From Caballeronia choica (GTDB lineage Bacteria; Pseudomonadota; Gammaproteobacteria; Burkholderiales; Burkholderiaceae), in NCBI RefSeq assembly GCF_001544535.1, contig NZ_FCON02000012.1, forward strand, positions 55,532 through 119,531: a stretch of 64,000 nucleotides of DNA, written 5' to 3'. Position numbers and translations under genes: made by a program. Below, piece after piece: positions 28,867-37,724 of this stretch. Every line of letters starts with the position of its first letter. Position 1 is the first letter of the stretch. The notes beneath the pieces are model-generated. The model made no database searches. It was not told the DNA's origin and saw nothing but the letters and a program-made list of their open reading frames with translations.

Positions 28867-29043
28867 GTCCGGCTCCTGGGCTCATTGAACGTTCGCGGCG
28901 GCGCCGCGTGCCGCGCGCGAGGCGCCGCACGCAGCCCATTATTGGACGCCCGTTCTCAAAATTAAATCGGCGATGGCGGAAGCTGGCGTAGGGTTTCGCG
29001 AAGCTGTGTAGGGCATTCCTGACACGGCACGACTTCGACTGCA

Positions 29044-29706
29044 TCACAACTCGTTGCGGTCGTCGAAGAGCTTGTGACGCACCGCATACCGCACGAGTGC
29101 GGCTTCGTGCGGCATCTGCATCTTCTCCAGAATGCGCGCCTTGTAGGTGCTGACCGTCTTCGCGCTCAGGCACAGCGCCTCGCCGATCTCGGTGATCGTT
29201 TCGCCCGCGCAGATGCGCTGGAACACGTCGAGCTCGCGGTCCGAAAGGCGCTGATGCGGCAACGCATCGGAGGGTTCGTTCACGCTCTGCGCGAGGCTCT
29301 GTGCCAGGCGCTCGGCCATCGCGAGGCTCACGTACACGCCGCCCGCCGCCACCTTCGTGACCGCGGCGACCAGTTCCGCGCTCGCGCTTTCCTTGGTCAG
29401 ATAGCCAGCGGCGCCCGCCTTGAAGGCGCGGGTCGCGTATTGCTGCTCGGCGTGCATCGTGAGCACGAGGATGCGCAGTGCGGGCTTCTCGTCCCTGATC
29501 TGTCTGATGAGTTCGATGCCGTTGCGGCCCGGCATCGAGAGATCGAGCACCAGCACATGGGCCGCTGTCGAGCGCACGAGGGCGAGCGTGCCCGCGCCAT
29601 CGCTCGCCTCTCCCGCGACCTCGAAGCCGGACGCGTTCGTCAGGATGTGCCGCAAGCCATCGCGCACCAGCGCGTGATCGTCGGCGATGAGGACCCGGGT
29701 CGTCAT
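29044..29706 (-). CDS. NarL-type response regulator
   Basis: A 220-residue response regulator: receiver domain (residues 1-120) with Asp9-Asp10, the phosphorylation site Asp55 (VLVLDLSMPG) and Lys in YLTKES; then a LuxR-type helix-turn-helix (about 153-210; LSDRELDVFQRICAGETITEI, then ALCLSAKTVSTYKARILEKM). Its start overlaps the end of the histidine kinase gene by 4 bp (ATGA), so the two form a pair. The context of FNR, universal stress and HemN-like genes suggests a RoxSR/NreBC-like role in redox or low-oxygen response. Confidence 0.9.
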   Translation of the reverse strand: MTTRVLIADDHALVRDGLRHILTNASGFEVAGEASDGAGTLALVRSTAAHVLVLDLSMPGRNGIELIRQIRDEKPALRILVLTMHAEQQYATRAFKAGAAGYLTKESASAELVAAVTKVAAGGVYVSLAMAERLAQSLAQSVNEPSDALPHQRLSDRELDVFQRICAGETITEIGEALCLSAKTVSTYKARILEKMQMPHEAALVRYAVRHKLFDDRNEL

Positions 29707-30914
29707 GTTGGTGCTTCCTCGTGCTGGACGGCGCGTAGCGGCAATGTCACGGTGACCGCGAACCCTTCGCCTCCGGCCGTGCGGACGGACACCGACCCGC
29801 CCAGCATGCGGGCCCGCTCGCGCATGCCGATCAGGCCGAACGATTTGCCGCGCTGGGCATTCGTCCCGGGACTGCCGCGTCCATCGTCCGTGATGGTGAG
29901 AATGACATTCTCCGCTTCGATGTGCATGTCGAGCGTGACGCGCGTGGCGTCGGCGTGGCGGGCGACGTTCGTCAGCGCCTCCTGCACGATGCGAAAGAGC
30001 GCGGTCGCGGCGTGTGGCGTGAACGCGATCTCGCCCGAGTCGATGCGACGCTCGACCTCGACGCCATAGCGGTTCGTGAAGTCGTCGGCCAGCCAGTCGA
30101 CGGCGGGCAGCAGGCCGAGGTCGTCGAGCATGACGGGACGCTGGTCGGCCGCGATGCGCCGCACCGACGCGACCGTCCGGTCGACCAGCGCGCGCATGCT
30201 GTGCAACCGCCCGACGATCTCGGCTATGGGCGGCGACGCGTCATCGAGCGCCGCCTCGACCGACGACAGGTCCATCTTCAGCGCGGTCAGTTGCTGGCCG
30301 AGATCGTCGTGCAACTCGCGCGCGATCCGGCTCTTCTCCTCCTCGCGCACGTTCTGCAGATTCGCCGACAGTTCGCGCAATTCCTCGCGCGAACGCCTGA
30401 GCGCTTCGTCGGCTTTCATGCGCTCGGTGACGTCGCGCAACATGACGGTGTAGAGCTTGCCGTTGTCGTCGTCGATCTGCGAGATCGACGCTTCGATCGG
30501 GAACTCTTCGCCGTCGGCGCGCAGGCCGAAGAGCACGAGCTGCCGTCCCATTTGCCGATCCGACACGCCGGTGACGCCGAACTGCCGTACGTGGCGAGCG
30601 TGCGCTTCGCGAAAGCGTTCGGGAATGAAGCGCGAGAGCGGCGCGCCGAGCGCGTCCCCGGCTGCGCAGCGAAACAGCTTCTGAGCCATCGGATTGAAGA
30701 TGACGATGCGCTGCGCCTCGTCGATCGTGATGATCGCCTCCATCGACGTGCGCACGATCGCGAGCATGCGCGCGTCGTTACGCGTTGCTTGCGCACGCGT
30801 CTCGCCGCTGCGCTGCCGGGCACGCGCGAACGCGGCGCCGCCTGCCAGCAGCAATGCGGCAAGGCCGCTCAGGAGCGGCAGAGCGCGTGCGCGCGGTTTA
30901 CCGCGAGCATCCAT
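29703..30914 (-). CDS. PAS-domain histidine kinase (NarL partner)
   Basis: A 403-residue sensor kinase: one N-terminal membrane helix (about 12-31), a PAS domain (about 48-165; TSMEAIITIDEAQRIVIFNP), then a HisKA_3 domain with His202 in ARELHDDLGQQLTALK and an HATPase_c domain with the N box VQEALTNVARHA and GLIGMRERARMLGG. With only a short N terminus outside the membrane, sensing is likely through the PAS domain (redox, oxygen or a cofactor). It is translationally coupled to the response regulator. Confidence 0.88.
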   Translation of the reverse strand: MDARGKPRARALPLLSGLAALLLAGGAAFARARQRSGETRAQATRNDARMLAIVRTSMEAIITIDEAQRIVIFNPMAQKLFRCAAGDALGAPLSRFIPERFREAHARHVRQFGVTGVSDRQMGRQLVLFGLRADGEEFPIEASISQIDDDNGKLYTVMLRDVTERMKADEALRRSREELRELSANLQNVREEEKSRIARELHDDLGQQLTALKMDLSSVEAALDDASPPIAEIVGRLHSMRALVDRTVASVRRIAADQRPVMLDDLGLLPAVDWLADDFTNRYGVEVERRIDSGEIAFTPHAATALFRIVQEALTNVARHADATRVTLDMHIEAENVILTITDDGRGSPGTNAQRGKSFGLIGMRERARMLGGSVSVRTAGGEGFAVTVTLPLRAVQHEEAPT

Positions 30915-31035
30915 GAAAGCCCCGGATCGAAGACATGCGACGAACGTTGCCAGGAGAAGCGCGCGTCCGAATGACGTGCGGCGCCGGCAAAAGCATTGTC
31001 GTCGATTCTCGCCGATCCTGGCTGTTCCGGCCCGC

Positions 31036-32325
31036 TCAAAGCAGGTGCGAGCGCGTGCAGGCTTCGGTCAGCATGCGAGTCCGCCGATCGAAGACGCGGC
31101 ACACGTCGTCGCACGCGAGCCGCCCTTGCGGCGTAAGAACGAGGTGTGTCGCACCGATCGACAATGCGCCCGCGCGTTCCAGCTTGCGCAGCGCCTTCCA
31201 TTCGGCGCTGAAATACCGGCGGAAGTCGATGCAGAAAGCGGCCTCGAGCGTCGCGATATCGACGAAGAGATCGGCGGACAAGCTTGCGATCACCGCGCCG
31301 CGCACGATGTCGTCGTGCGTCAGCAGTAGTCCGCGCTCGATGGGCAGCGTTTCCCGTTCGAGCGCGGCGAAATAATCGCGCGGCACGCGGTGATTCTGAT
31401 ACGACAGCGGCCCGAGCCGGCCGACCGAGCGCGGGCCGAGCGCAATCACGGAGCCGACTGGACGCGCTGAACATGCGAAAGGTGGTCGATTTGCCGGGCG
31501 CGGGCCGCGGGTGTCGGCGCTTTGGCCTGACGCCGGTGCGAACACATTGCGCGCGACGCAGGCATAGCCGGCATCGATGAGCCGCCGCGCCGCGTCGCCG
31601 CGATGCGCAGCCGGAAGCACGATTCGATCGGGCGCGGCGGCGATGAGGCAGTCGATCAGGCGGGCGGCCTCGCGGACGCGGCGCGCGGGGGTGGCGGACA
31701 CGCAGGCTTCGATCCACGGAAAGCCGAGCCGGCGCGTTGCCGTGATGACGGCGGCGGCCGCGTGCCCGTCCCCATACGACAGGATGCGTAGCGTGGTCGC
31801 GCCGAGCGCACGCAGCGTCGCGAGCGAGACCTCGGTTGCGTCGCACGGATCGATGACCGCCACGCGGTTCGCGTTGGCCGTGAGCCGGAAGTGCCGGTCG
31901 ATTGCATCGCGAAGCGCGGCCAGCGCGGCGGGCGAGCGCGACGTCACGCCGGCGGACCATTGCACTTCGAGCACGTCGGCAGGTTCGCCGCGCGCCGCGT
32001 GATAGAGCGCCATCTCCGTTTCGAGTTGCGACAGGCATGGGCTCGTATCGGCGCGGTCCACGCAATCCGCGCAATCCGTGCGCTCGCAGGCACAGGCGCC
32101 GGCGCAGCGGGCCGGCAGGTCGATGTCGAGGGCTACGGGCTGCCACCAGCCGGGCGCGGCATGGCGGGCGATCCATGCGCCGACGGCGTTCGTCCCGAAG
32201 GCTTCGACGAACCACTCGGCGGCCGGATAGAGGCAGGAAGGCGCGTGGACTCGGCCGCCGATGGACGGATACATTGCTTGCCGGTGCGATGGGTTTGTCG
32301 GAACCTGCGCCGGCGCTCGCCGCAC
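31036..32325 (-). CDS. HemN-like protein with degenerate radical-SAM motif
   Basis: A 429-residue protein whose middle and end align with oxygen-independent coproporphyrinogen III oxidase (ALGPRSVGRLGPLSYQNHRVPRDYFAALE, RGLLLTHDDIVRGAVIASL, and LVLTPQGRLACDDVCRVFD). Where HemN has CxxxCxFCxC it has CAGACAC, which breaks the CxxxCxxC spacing, and the GGGTP loop reads SAGVTS. So the [4Fe-4S]/SAM site is probably lost and it may be a heme carrier or regulator rather than an oxidase. The GTG at 32325 follows GAGGGG; an ATG at 32274 is another start. It is 18 bp from the universal stress gene. Confidence 0.65.
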   Translation of the reverse strand: MRRAPAQVPTNPSHRQAMYPSIGGRVHAPSCLYPAAEWFVEAFGTNAVGAWIARHAAPGWWQPVALDIDLPARCAGACACERTDCADCVDRADTSPCLSQLETEMALYHAARGEPADVLEVQWSAGVTSRSPAALAALRDAIDRHFRLTANANRVAVIDPCDATEVSLATLRALGATTLRILSYGDGHAAAAVITATRRLGFPWIEACVSATPARRVREAARLIDCLIAAAPDRIVLPAAHRGDAARRLIDAGYACVARNVFAPASGQSADTRGPRPANRPPFACSARPVGSVIALGPRSVGRLGPLSYQNHRVPRDYFAALERETLPIERGLLLTHDDIVRGAVIASLSADLFVDIATLEAAFCIDFRRYFSAEWKALRKLERAGALSIGATHLVLTPQGRLACDDVCRVFDRRTRMLTEACTRSHLL

Positions 32326-32343
32326 CGACCCCTCAACGAAACA

Positions 32344-32850
32344 TCAGTACGGCTCCTTTCGCAGGTTCGACTCCTCCCGCACGGCCTCCGATTGCGCCTT
32401 GGACGCGCGCTCCGGGACCAGCAGCACCGGGCACGGCGACAGGCGCAAGAACTGCTCGGCCACACTGCCGAGCACCATCCGCCGCCAGCCGCGCCGTCCG
32501 TGCGTGCCCATCACCACGAGATCCGCGCCGTACTCCCGCGCGCTCGCGAGAATGCGGTGCGCGATGTCGTCGCCGGTCAGTTCGACATCCGCCACCCGCG
32601 GCGCGCCCCGAACGCCCGCCTGCTTCAGGCGCTCCGCGGCATCGACGCTCAGCTCGGCGCCTTCATTCACATACGCATCGCGGATATCGACATAGAAGTC
32701 GGCGGTCGCTGCGACGCTCACGGGCGGCACATCGACCACGTAAAGCGGCTGAAGCTCGGCGCCGGTGGCACGCGCGATCATCAGCGCCTCATCGAACGCA
32801 TGGTTCGCGATTGCGCTGCCGTCGATGGGAACAAGGATTCGGGTGTACAT
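32344..32850 (-). CDS. Universal stress protein (single domain)
   Basis: A 168-residue UspA-fold protein with ILVPIDGSAIANHAFDEAL at the start and the ATP-binding motif GTHGRRGWRRMVLGSVAEQ near the end. Such proteins respond to energy or oxygen limitation. The ATG at 32850 gives the normal UspA beginning (MYTRILVP). It lies between the tandem stress protein (34-bp gap) and the HemN-like gene (18-bp gap), so all three probably form one transcript driven from the FNR-type box at 33808. Confidence 0.88.
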   Translation of the reverse strand: MYTRILVPIDGSAIANHAFDEALMIARATGAELQPLYVVDVPPVSVAATADFYVDIRDAYVNEGAELSVDAAERLKQAGVRGAPRVADVELTGDDIAHRILASAREYGADLVVMGTHGRRGWRRMVLGSVAEQFLRLSPCPVLLVPERASKAQSEAVREESNLRKEPY

Positions 32851-32884
32851 GGAGGGTCTCGTCGGTTCGGAACGCAAAGTGCGT

Positions 32885-33724
32885 TCAATGCGACATCAGG
32901 ACAGGCACGGTCATCGAGCCAAGCACGGTGCGGGTCGCGCCGCCCAGCATGAGTTCCTGCCAGCGCGCGTGGCCGTAGCCGCCCATGACGACGAGATCCG
33001 CACCCAGATCGGCGGCCCGCGATAGCAGCAGTTCTCCTGCATTGGCGTCGGCCACCGCTTCCGTCACGGACACCTCGACGTGCACGCCGTGGCGCGCAAT
33101 GCTCGCGGCGATGTCCGAGCCGGAGATGCGCGCAGGTGTCCCGTCGTGGCTTTCTGAATCGATGCTGACGAGCGTCACCCGCCTCGCGATCTTGAGAAGC
33201 GGCAGCGCGTCGTACACCGCGCGGGTTGCTTCGCGGCTGCCATCCCACGCGATCATCACGTGCTCGCCCACCGACGGGAAGAAGCCCGCGTAGGGCACGA
33301 GCAACAAGGGCCGGCCCGCGGACATCACGAGCGTCTCGGGGAAGTGCTCGCCGATATACGACTCGGGGTCGTTCGGGTCTTCCTGGCCCGCGACGATCAA
33401 ATCCGCACAGTGGCCAACGCGCGGCACCGCGAGATTGGCGTGACCCTGCGCCTCGACCCATTCCCCCTTCACGCATGCGCGGGCGACTTCCGCATGGAAC
33501 AGCCGTTCGATGGCGCCACGCCGCTCGCGACGCGACGCATCGTGTGTTTCGAAATAAGCAGCCGAGCCCGCCATCACGTAGAACGAGCGCGCCTCGGGTG
33601 CGAATACGGCGTAGAGTCCGGTCAGATGCGCATCGAAGCGCTTGGCGAGGTGTAGTGCGAGTTCCAGGCGCGCATGCGCGCGCTCGCTTGCGTCGAGGTG
33701 GACAACGATACTTTTGAGGTTCAT
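32885..33724 (-). CDS. Universal stress protein (tandem domain)
   Basis: A 279-residue protein with two UspA-like halves (MNLKSIVVHLDASERAHARL at the start; HVMIAWDGSREATRAVYDAL near residue 157). The C-terminal half has the ATP-binding signature GGYGHARWQELMLGGATRTVL. The ATG at 33724 is chosen because it gives the typical UspA start. An FNR-type box lies 84 bp upstream, as for many tandem stress proteins in denitrifying or low-oxygen regulons. It is the first gene of the leftward stress-HemN run. Confidence 0.88.
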   Translation of the reverse strand: MNLKSIVVHLDASERAHARLELALHLAKRFDAHLTGLYAVFAPEARSFYVMAGSAAYFETHDASRRERRGAIERLFHAEVARACVKGEWVEAQGHANLAVPRVGHCADLIVAGQEDPNDPESYIGEHFPETLVMSAGRPLLLVPYAGFFPSVGEHVMIAWDGSREATRAVYDALPLLKIARRVTLVSIDSESHDGTPARISGSDIAASIARHGVHVEVSVTEAVADANAGELLLSRAADLGADLVVMGGYGHARWQELMLGGATRTVLGSMTVPVLMSH

Positions 33725-33807
33725 CGCATGTCTCCGGTGGGTAGGGGCGGGAGCGCGAATACCGCTTCCGGCCTGCATCGACTGTACGAGCGAGCGGCGT
33801 AACGCAC

Positions 33808-33821
33808 TTGATCCAGGTCAA
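33808..33821. promoter_or_regulatory. FNR/ANR-type box
   Basis: TTGATCCAGGTCAA matches the FNR consensus TTGAT-N4-ATCAA at 9 of 10 fixed positions (G for A in the right arm). It is 84 bp upstream of the tandem universal stress gene, fitting anaerobic activation, and about 330 bp from the divergent NnrU gene. The FNR-type regulator at 28090 is the likely binder. Confidence 0.65.
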
Positions 33822-34149
33822 GCGCGAGCGAAGCTAGAGTTGGGGTGTCCCGGAGCGTTACCCACTTGCAGGAGCGCGTGCATGGCGCGAAGGCAAAGCG
33901 GCGTGAACGAGACTTTTCGATGGAGAGAAGCGGCCGAGGTCGATTTCCCCTGGATGGCACACGAAGTTCCAATCTTCGATACTGTATAGGGGCAAGGGCA
34001 ACTCTCCGCCTTCCATGGCGGCCAGATTGCGATGACGACATGTCCGAATGAAGACATCGTCATGCCGAAGCACGCTCGATGCCGGCGCCACGCGGCTTCG
34101 CGAACGAGCGCGCCACAGCGGCCAACGACATGAATCGAGGAACCGGCCA
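33822..34149. other. Intergenic region before nnrU-like gene
   Basis: About 330 bp between the FNR box and the NnrU-type gene. A small forward frame of 35 codons (33882-33989, starting MARRQSGVNE) is open but matches nothing known and has no strong ribosome site. No other feature is seen. Confidence 0.35.
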
Positions 34150-34842
34150 ATGGAAAGCACCAACGCAGTCGCGGTGGCGGCAATCGCCTTCGTGGGCAGC
34201 CACTTTCTCCTGTCCCATCCGCTGCGCGGGGGCCTGGTCCGCGCCATCGGCGAAAGGGGGTTCCTGGGCCTTTATTCGCTGGTTGCGTTCCTGACGCTCG
34301 GCTGGATGATCGTGGCATACCGAAAGGCGCCTTTGACGGCACCGCTTTGGCCGGTAGGGAACGGCCTCTGGGCGATCGCGACCGCGCTTATGCTGATCGC
34401 GTCGATCCTCCTGATGGGTTCGCTGATCCGCAACCCGGCACTTCCCACGGGCGGCCGGCCCGGCGCGATCCCGGAAGCAGCGCGCGGCGTCTACGCGGTG
34501 ACGCGCCATCCGATGATGTGGGCGTTCGCCCTCTGGGGGCTGTGCCACATCGCGGTGTTTCCGGTGGCCAAGAACATCGTGGTCGCAGCGGCCATGATCA
34601 TCCTCGCGCTCGTCGGCGCCGCGTTGCAGGACCGGAAGAAGGAACGGCTCCAGCCCGATCTCTGGCCGGCATGGGAGTCGAAGACGAGTTACGTGCCGTT
34701 CGCGGCGATCGCCGCTGGCCGGGCGCGGCTCGGCGGGTTTGGCCTGCACGCCATTTTGGGCGGCGTCGTGGTGTGGCTCGCCGCGACCTGGGCTCATGTT
34801 CCGCTCGCCGGTTGGGCTGCGGGCATCTGGCGCTGGGTGTAG
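34150..34842 (+). CDS. NnrU family membrane protein
   Basis: A 230-residue NnrU-family inner-membrane protein with about six hydrophobic helices and the family motifs GSHFLLSHPLRGGL, GERGFLGLYSLVAF and VYAVTRHPMMWAFALWGLCHI, with conserved His residues. The family was found near nitrite and nitric oxide reductase genes and relates to the isoprenylcysteine methyltransferase fold; its reaction is not established. The ATG at 34150 gives the typical start. Its place beside FNR-linked genes agrees with a nitrogen-oxide or low-oxygen role. Confidence 0.8.
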   Translation: MESTNAVAVAAIAFVGSHFLLSHPLRGGLVRAIGERGFLGLYSLVAFLTLGWMIVAYRKAPLTAPLWPVGNGLWAIATALMLIASILLMGSLIRNPALPTGGRPGAIPEAARGVYAVTRHPMMWAFALWGLCHIAVFPVAKNIVVAAAMIILALVGAALQDRKKERLQPDLWPAWESKTSYVPFAAIAAGRARLGGFGLHAILGGVVVWLAATWAHVPLAGWAAGIWRWV

Positions 34843-35019
34843 CTTTCATCGCCGCGACGACCGGCGCAACCTGCAAGTGTCACGGTCTTTACCCTCGCGC
34901 TGCTCGCTGGAATTGATTAACCTTGCTGGACTCGTTCCAACCAGCGGGGTCCTGCCTTTCGCTCAAGACCCCATCCCCCTGTTGCCGTGATTTTTTAGCG
35001 AGTCGAGAGAATGTGTCCG

Positions 35020-36000
35020 ATGCCTGACGACATCCCAGAACCGCAAGCCGTTTGCCATTCCATTACCCGCAGCGCCATTTTTCTCGTCGCCACGCTCAAG
35101 CCCGGCGTCGAAAGCGAGAACACCGTGCGCGCGGTGTGTGCCGACATCGCCGCCCTGGTTCGCGCCGTGGGTACGCGCGCGCCCACGGCTGATCTGTCAT
35201 GCGTGTGCGGCTTCGGCTTCGATGCATGGAATACGCTTTTCGGTGCGCCGCGTCCCGCGTGCCTGCACGCGTTCCGCGAGTTTGGCGACGGCACGCGCCG
35301 CGCGATCGGTACGCCGGGCGATATCCTGCTGCATATCCGCGCCGACCATATGGATCTCTGCTTCGAACTCGCCGCCCAGTTGATGGCGCGGCTGGGCGAG
35401 GCGGTATCGGTGGTCGACGAGGTTCATGGCTTCCGCTATTTCGACCTGCGCGACATGGTCGGTTTCGTCGATGGCACGGAAAACCCGCAAGGCCGCGAGG
35501 CGCTCGATTTCGCGCTGATCGGCGATCAGGACCGCGAATTCGCGGGGGGCAGTTATGTGATCGTGCAGAAATACCTGCACGACATGGTCGCGTGGGAATC
35601 GCTTCCCGTCGAGGCACAGGAACGCATCATCGGCCGCAAGAAGCTGTCCGATGTCGAGCTTCCCGAAGGGGTCAAGCCGTCGTCGTCGCACAGTTCGCTG
35701 ACGACGATCGAAAAGGACGGTCAGGAAGTCAAGATCCTGCGCCACAACATGGCCTTCGGCCGACCCGGCGCGGGCGAGTTCGGGACCTACTTCATCGGTT
35801 ATGCCAGCTCGCCCGAGCCCATCGAGCAGATGCTCGAGAACATGTTTGTCGGACGGCCGCCCGGTAACTACGATCGCTTGCTCGATTACAGTCGGGCGGT
35901 GACCGGGGGCTTGTTTTTTGTTCCGTCGGCACCGTTGCTCGAGGCGTTGGCGGATCGCAGCCCCAAGCCTTCGGCTGACGAGGCCGAGTCGGCCGGGTGA
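35020..36000 (+). CDS. DyP-type heme peroxidase
   Basis: A 326-residue dye-decolourising peroxidase of the YfeX/DypB type. The distal motif GXXDG is present as GFVDGTENP (about residues 147-155), the proximal heme ligand His is in LRHNMAFG, and the distal Arg side follows. No signal peptide, so the enzyme is cytosolic. The ATG at 35020 has GAGAG at good spacing; an ATG 9 bp earlier is also possible. It oxidises dyes or porphyrinogens with hydrogen peroxide. The substrate in the cell is unknown. Confidence 0.9.
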   Translation: MPDDIPEPQAVCHSITRSAIFLVATLKPGVESENTVRAVCADIAALVRAVGTRAPTADLSCVCGFGFDAWNTLFGAPRPACLHAFREFGDGTRRAIGTPGDILLHIRADHMDLCFELAAQLMARLGEAVSVVDEVHGFRYFDLRDMVGFVDGTENPQGREALDFALIGDQDREFAGGSYVIVQKYLHDMVAWESLPVEAQERIIGRKKLSDVELPEGVKPSSSHSSLTTIEKDGQEVKILRHNMAFGRPGAGEFGTYFIGYASSPEPIEQMLENMFVGRPPGNYDRLLDYSRAVTGGLFFVPSAPLLEALADRSPKPSADEAESAG

Positions 36001-36209
36001 TTGGTGAGACCGGGAAGGGTAGTGCGAGGCTGCGTTTCGTGGCGCCAGCGTTCGCGGACTTGGCGGTGCAGAGATTGAGCGCGTCCGGTTGTCGATATCG
36101 ATGTCGATGTCGATACCGAACATTCGTGTGCGGCTCATCTCAAGCCGGCCGATCCGCATTGTCGGAGGACGCCGTCTTGCAGCGCCTCGCCCGCGCCCTG
36201 AGCCTTTGA

Positions 36210-36571
36210 TCAGTAGGCGTCGAAAGCCACCGTGCGCCAGCCGATTTTCCGCACACGTTCCGACAGGATGGGCGAGCTTAAGTACTTGGCGTCGACGAGC
36301 CCGTTGAGCGTCTGCAAGCAGGTGCGGATCTTCTCGGGTTGCCACGTGAGGCCGACATCGTCGAAGGACAGGAGCATTCGCGCCTGTAGGTCGCTGCGTC
36401 CGCGATTTCCAGTTGCGTTGCGCCCGCGTGAACGTAGCTGCGCCCGCCGAGGCCGGCGCGCGGTTCGAGGAACACGGTGACGTGGATCGGCTGCGGACTC
36501 GTGGGCGGGTGGCGCGTGAATACGAGGTCGCCGGTTACGAAGGTGTTGATGCTGTCCGTCAGCTTGCTCAT
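36210..36571 (-). pseudogene. Frameshifted small gene of unknown function
   Basis: From the ATG at 36571 the frame reads MSKLTDSINTFVTGDLVFTR and runs about 60 codons to ATQLEIADAA. The sense then continues in another frame (LLSFDDVGLTWQPEKI, then TLNGLVDAKYLSSPILSERV) to TGA at 36210-36212. One missing base near 36385-36400 would join them into a protein of about 120 residues. I do not recognise the family. It is either a recent pseudogene or a sequencing error. Confidence 0.5.
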
Positions 36572-37080
36572 GGTGCCCTCCGCGTTGCCTGGATGAGGTG
36601 GCGGTCAGGTAATGGTCGGATATGACGATAGGTTTTTGGGGGTGGTGGTCAGGGGGTTTTATGAAGGGGGGCGGATGGTTGATTACGGCTTTGGGGTGGG
36701 TTTTGCAGAGTGGAATCGCTCACGCCGACGAGTCGCCTGGCTGTCGTGACGATTGGTGCGGTTTGGGGGATGCAGGGGCACCGCGCCATACCGCGACGGG
36801 CGGGAGTCGGCCAGGAAGGGACAGTCGTGGTTTGGCGCCGTACGGCCGTTCATTGGTGCATAGGTGACGTGCGCCGATGGTCGCTTCTGCTCTCGGTGGT
36901 CCGGCCGTCCGCACGCACGAACACGCGCTTGAGATGGCCTCTGTCCCAAGAGAGCCAGTGAAGTGATTGAGCGCTGCTACTGCAAGTTGCGGGGAGCGCC
37001 TTCCAAACGGGCGCCCCCTGCGGTTTCCCCCATTCGGCCGCTTATACGAATCAGGCCTCAGTCGAGGGTGACGTCGCTTT
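36572..37080. other. Non-coding stretch in a decayed area
   Basis: About 510 bp with no recognisable gene. A G-rich patch (36640-36670) and an imperfect GC-rich hairpin near 36995-37020 are the only structures noticed. Confidence 0.4.
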
Positions 37081-37724
37081 CTAACGGCAAACAAAGTACG
37101 CAGCAACGTTAATACCTCCAGATCGTCCGTAGCGTGACTGCTGCGGGTAGGGACAGAGAGGGCGACTCCGCGACGCAACATTGGGGTAACCAGGGTTTGT
37201 AGCACTGGCAATGACCAAGTCGAGTGCTACGCCGCTCTCCACCCAGCTCACGAGCTGCGGCAGCATATTGAACTGTCGGTCGCTGGTGCCGCCGACTGCG
37301 CATAGATTCCTGGGGACCGGTCAGCGTTTGTGGATCGGTATCGAAGGTGTAGGCAAGCGAGTAGCTGAGGGCATCAGCCGTCGAGATGGGCACGCGTGGC
37401 GGCGCGGTATAGACCACCGCTTCCGCGGGTGCAAAGACCAGCTTGGTTGCATTGCTGGTCGCCGATGCATAGCCGCCAAGACATCATGAGCGCCAGTTCT
37501 GGCTATACGTGGTACCTGACTGCGCACTCACTCTGGCGTCCCAGGGCCAATCCGGGTAGGGCTGTTTTTCCGTCGAATGCAATGGACCCGCAAACGCCTT
37601 CTCGAGCGTTGAAATCTGATCAGCGGTCAGCGGCGGCGGCGGAACTGACGGTACACACCAATCCCCACCACTGGTTTTCAGTGCAATAAGGTCAACATCG
37701 CCTGGCCCGGCAACGCCGCCGCCT
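37081..37724 (-). pseudogene. Remnant of tannase/feruloyl esterase gene
   Basis: Three reading frames in turn give the C-terminal third of a tannase/feruloyl esterase: LTADQISTLEKAFAGP and YPDWPWDA (to a TGA at 37484-37486), then NATKLVFAPAEAVVYT with STADALSYSLAYTFDTDP, then FNMLPQLVSWVESGVAL and SRPLCPYPQQSRYGRSGG, ending in the family's usual AxFVCR tail. At least one stop and two frame changes are needed, and the N-terminal two thirds, with the catalytic serine, are missing. It is a dead fragment. The order matches the family from middle to end. Confidence 0.75.

Noticed and set aside
36622-36867. 81-codon forward frame with a hydrophobic start
   Set aside because: Low-complexity G-rich DNA explains the frame; no ribosome site and no match.
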